A stretch of DNA of 14,731 nucleotides from Victivallaceae bacterium. Lineage in GTDB: Bacteria; Verrucomicrobiota; Lentisphaeria; Victivallales; Victivallaceae. The stretch lies in assembly GCA_016292515.1 (NCBI GenBank), contig JAEDIJ010000043.1, forward strand, positions 1 through 14,731. Direction: 5' to 3'. The notes below the pieces were generated by a model. It did not search any database. It worked only from the letters and a program-made list of their open reading frames with translations, and was not told where the DNA came from. Every line of letters begins with the position of its first letter. Within the stretch, counting starts at the first letter, position 1. A program made the position numbers and the translations under genes. Positions 13,998-14,731 of this stretch are shown here, one piece after another.

Positions 13998-14453
13998 TCA
14001 GAACGCCGTTTCGCGCAGATTTTGAAAAGAGACCGATGTTTTTTCCTGCGATGCGCCGTTTTTCAGCGCGATGATTTCCGTATCTTTCATCCCGACCATT
14101 CCGGCGTTGAGGATGAAAAGCAGAGAATAACGTTTTCCGCCGGGAAAAATTTCCGCCGTCGTCGTCCACGCGCCCTGCTCCTCCCGCAGGGCGACGCACG
14201 GATAATCGCGCCCGAAAATTTCCAACTGGTAGTCAAAAATGGAAATTTTGCGCGGCGCGGGCACATCCAGACTCAACATCGCATAAATTTTCCGCTCCGG
14301 CAATTCGGGGAAATATGCCGCCTCAAAACGGGATATCTGCGGCATTTTTTCCGAAAGTTTCGCCTCGACGACCACGCCGCCGCTGAAAAAAACTTCCGCC
14401 GCGCCGAGGATAAAAGCGCAGCAAAAGATACCGAAAAAAACAAGTTTTTTCAT
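13998..14453 (-). CDS. Small exported protein of unknown function
   Basis: A 151-residue protein I do not recognise. MKKLVFFGIFCCAFILGAAE is a clear signal peptide, likely cut after Ala18 or Ala19; the two Cys at 11-12 do not sit in a proper lipobox, so a lipoprotein is unlikely. The mature part alternates short hydrophobic and polar stretches (VVVEAKLSE, YAMLSLDVP, ISIFDYQLEIFG, YSLLFILN), suggesting a mostly beta fold in the periplasm. The ATG has AGGTGG seven bases upstream. It overlaps the TGA of the antiporter gene by four bases (ATGA), so it is translated in coupling with it, and the terminator at 13941-13979 ends the unit. A link to cation transport is possible only by position. Confidence 0.75.
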   Translation of the reverse strand: MKKLVFFGIFCCAFILGAAEVFFSGGVVVEAKLSEKMPQISRFEAAYFPELPERKIYAMLSLDVPAPRKISIFDYQLEIFGRDYPCVALREEQGAWTTTAEIFPGGKRYSLLFILNAGMVGMKDTEIIALKNGASQEKTSVSFQNLRETAF

Positions 14454-14731
14454 TTTTCCACCTTTTTGGTATGATGCAGAGACGGGAAACGCCATTGACT
14501 TCGGGAAGTTTCCTCCGGTTCGTAATCGCTGTCGGGGAAATACTCCTGCGCCAAAGCCGCCATCACGCCGCGCGGAGCCATGATCAGCACGCCGTCCCCC
14601 GGCTGCAACTGCGTACTGCCGCGCGGCGAAAGCAACTCCTCCCCGCGCCGCACCATTGTCACCAGAGCATCGGCGGGGAAGCGGATCTCCGCCAGCGTTT
14701 TCCCCGCATAAGCGGCGTTTTCCGGCACGAT
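14450..14731 (-). CDS. C-terminal end of a probable RCK-containing cation/proton antiporter (partial)
   Basis: Only the last 93 residues are visible; the gene enters from the right edge. Residues about 1-50 match an RCK C-terminal (TrkA-C) domain: AGKTLAEIRFPADALVTMVRRGEE, then LLSPRGSTQLQPGDGVLIMAP. This phrase is typical of the cytoplasmic tails of K+/H+ antiporters of the NhaP/CvrA type, where the domain binds a regulatory ligand. TrkA or other RCK carriers remain possible because the transport part lies outside the window. The rest is an acidic, then basic tail (YFPDSDYEPEETSRSQWRF...) without family features. The stop overlaps the start of the small exported protein gene. Confidence 0.75.
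   Translation of the reverse strand: MVPENAAYAGKTLAEIRFPADALVTMVRRGEELLSPRGSTQLQPGDGVLIMAPRGVMAALAQEYFPDSDYEPEETSRSQWRFPSLHHTKKVEK

Overview
The window looks like chromosomal DNA of a Gram-negative bacterium with moderately high GC. The preQ1-type Tgt, the AraC-type regulator, the rpmF-plsX pair and the PlsC/acyl-ACP-synthetase fusion fit that view. The overall style would suit a PVC-group organism such as Lentisphaerota, but that is a low-confidence guess; there is no rRNA or other taxonomic marker here. No tRNA, rRNA, transposase, integrase or CRISPR array was seen.

Layout. (1) 1-490: two small secreted-protein genes whose signal-peptide DNA is nearly identical; the first seems to have lost its start codon. 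(2) 488-867: no protein gene, but a textbook promoter, an elaborate predicted RNA fold closed by a long helix, and a T-run. (3) 868-3067: lower-GC genes for small membrane proteins: an orphan, a frameshifted DUF4282-like gene, a DUF805 protein with an extra membrane domain, and a membrane-anchored PH/GRAM-like protein. (4) 3241-3468: a Cys-rich orphan with its own promoter and terminator. (5) 3564-6991: a tight plus-strand operon of an AraC regulator (apparently leaderless), a DJ-1/PfpI protein, tRNA-guanine transglycosylase and an EamA transporter. (6) 6992-7772: a 780-bp convergent intergenic region full of inverted repeats and without a convincing gene. (7) 7773-10052 (minus): a 759-aa Aas-like fusion, divergent from (8) rpmF-plsX (10313-11557), followed by a tail-anchored coiled-coil protein (11637-12143). 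That gene converges on and overlaps recJ (12140-13852, minus). (9) 13998-14731 (minus): a small secreted protein coupled by stop/start overlap to the cut C-terminus of a probable RCK-containing cation/proton antiporter.

Themes. Membrane lipid synthesis is served from a divergent promoter region: PlsX makes acyl-phosphate, and the Aas-like protein activates fatty acids and acylates lysophospholipid. Queuosine tRNA modification is served by Tgt. The best candidates for something undescribed are the structured RNA at about 585-797 and the hairpin-rich locus at 6992-7772. Promoters share a strict TTGAMA-N17-TATTTT pattern, two of them with an identical 13-base block.
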